8,452 bases of DNA from JASGDB01 sp049841315 (GTDB lineage: Bacteria; Bacteroidota; Bacteroidia; Flavobacteriales; Weeksellaceae): NCBI GenBank assembly GCA_049841315.1, contig JASGDB010000109.1, positions 1 through 8,452 of the forward strand, given 5' to 3'. The translations under genes and the position numbers were made by a program. Shown here in pieces: positions 7,612 to 8,452 of this stretch. The notes beneath the pieces are model-generated. The model was not told where the DNA came from and made no database searches. It saw only the letters and a program-made list of their open reading frames with translations. Each line of letters opens with the position of its first letter. The first letter of the stretch is position 1.

Positions 7612-8452
7612 GCGAGAAGTGCAGGAGACACAGGTATCAAACGCTACGGCTATGTCTATGACAGGCTGAACCGGCTGACGGCAGGGCTATACCAAAGCCC
7701 CGATAACCCGACATCCAAAGAACACTCCGAGAGAATCACCTATGACGGCAGCGGTAATATTACTACGCTGAAACGCTCTTCTTATGTCATAGGAACAGCA
7801 GCCAGCCTGATAGACAATCTCTCCTACACCTACACCGGCAACCGCATTACCGCCATTGCAGACAATTCCGGAGATGGTAGCGGGTACGAAGGCGGCGGCA
7901 ATGAGATATCGTATGATGCCAACGGCAATATGACGGATATGCAAGACAAGGGCATATCTTCCATTGCTTACAATTACCTGAACCTTGCAGACGAGACGGT
8001 AATATCGCAGGGTTTTTCCTCTGCTACCGTTACCAGCCTATACCGTGCGGACGGCGTGAAACTGAAGAAAGTGAATACCACCACAACAAGTGATATTGCA
8101 GACACCACCACAACCACCTATACCTCCGATTATCTGGACGGCTTCCAGTATCTGGAGACCTCTACAACAAGAAATACCGGCGAAATAGAAATGGAGCTTA
8201 CAGCCTCTCCCCTAGATACGGCAATGGAGCAGGAAGCTTTTTTGGTAATTGATAAGACCACTATCGGTGGAGGCACGCTGGACAATGCCGTGCTTCAGTT
8301 CTTCCCCACCGCAGAGGGTTTTTACGATTACCAAAATAATCTGTATATTTACCAGTACAAAGACCACCTTGGAAATGTAAGAGTATCTTACACTAAAAAC
8401 TCTGGTGGCGGAGCAGAAGTTCTTGACAAAAACGATTACTACCCCTTTGGGA
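7597..8452 (+). CDS. Second RHS core, 5'-truncated and running off the right edge
   Basis: The frame is open from a stop at 7579-7581 to the window end, with an ATG at 7597 inside the palindromic repeat. Recognisable RHS sequence begins at about 7612 (RSAGDTGIKRYGYVYDRLNR). From KRYGY (7639) it is collinear with the first RHS protein from residue 612: LSYTYTGNRI, SYDANGNMTDMQDKGISSIA, YRADGVKLKK, DYLDGFQYLE, FFPTAEGFYDY, YQYKDHLGNVRVSY and DYYPFG at the edge. The signal peptide, DUF6443 region and early YD repeats are absent, so it is a displaced core fragment and not a full secreted RHS gene. ATG 7597 could start translation but would give an unexported protein. The tip that should follow the core lies outside the window. 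It is clearly GC-richer than the genes to its left: a hand count of 7681-7740 gives 32 G/C in 60. A threonine-rich insert (TTTTSDIADTTTTTYTSDYL, about 8079-8136) is specific to this copy. Confidence 0.85.
   Translation, partial: MLAPAARSAGDTGIKRYGYVYDRLNRLTAGLYQSPDNPTSKEHSERITYDGSGNITTLKRSSYVIGTAASLIDNLSYTYTGNRITAIADNSGDGSGYEGGGNEISYDANGNMTDMQDKGISSIAYNYLNLADETVISQGFSSATVTSLYRADGVKLKKVNTTTTSDIADTTTTTYTSDYLDGFQYLETSTTRNTGEIEMELTASPLDTAMEQEAFLVIDKTTIGGGTLDNAVLQFFPTAEGFYDYQNNLYIYQYKDHLGNVRVSYTKNSGGGAEVLDKNDYYPFG

Noticed and set aside
7484..7669. Plus-strand 61-residue open frame across the palindrome
   Set aside because: It combines antisense HTH sequence, repeat DNA and an out-of-frame part of the RHS core.
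1..8452. CRISPR array, rRNA or tRNA genes
   Set aside because: No regularly spaced identical repeats and no RNA-gene signatures were seen on reading both strands.

Overview
The window looks like an accessory, RHS-rich locus from a Bacteroidota genome, most likely a flavobacterium of the Chryseobacterium/Elizabethkingia type. The evidence is AT-rich DNA, signal peptides ending in ...YAQ or ...FAQ, lack of strong Shine-Dalgarno sites, and the Bacteroidota form of the RHS protein (DUF6443-like N-terminus, DHLGN core, FVDPDGR boundary). This assignment comes from protein style, not from a marker gene.

Left end (1-123): the end of an insertion sequence. It holds the first 29 codons of a leftward ISL3-like transposase and a terminal repeat starting GGCTCTTCGC at base 123. 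The IS has landed inside a large gene. The 3' part of that gene (124-2760) is continuously open but has lost its start, signal peptide and N-terminal region. This gene is the usual partner directly upstream of the Bacteroidota RHS gene.

Centre (2772-6773): a complete 1206-residue secreted RHS/YD-repeat protein, with a conserved core up to about residue 961 and a 245-residue variable C-terminal tip. It is followed 3 bases later by a small membrane-anchored protein in the position of an immunity or tip-partner gene. A perfect 12-bp stem-loop terminator (6777-6805) separates this rightward operon from a convergent leftward pair.

Right (6788-7560, minus strand): a small secreted protein of unknown function and, upstream of it, an XRE-type HTH regulator that has lost its N-terminal part. 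The break coincides with two inverted REP-like hairpins (about 7541-7611). On the far side of these hairpins a second RHS core starts abruptly and runs off the right edge (to 8452). It is homologous to the first RHS from residue 612 onward.

Taken together, the locus is an RHS polymorphic-toxin-like operon with a displaced second core in the same orientation. Three genes (RHS partner, regulator, second RHS) have been cut by an IS or at a palindromic repeat. Only the central RHS gene, the small protein after it and the small secreted protein look intact.
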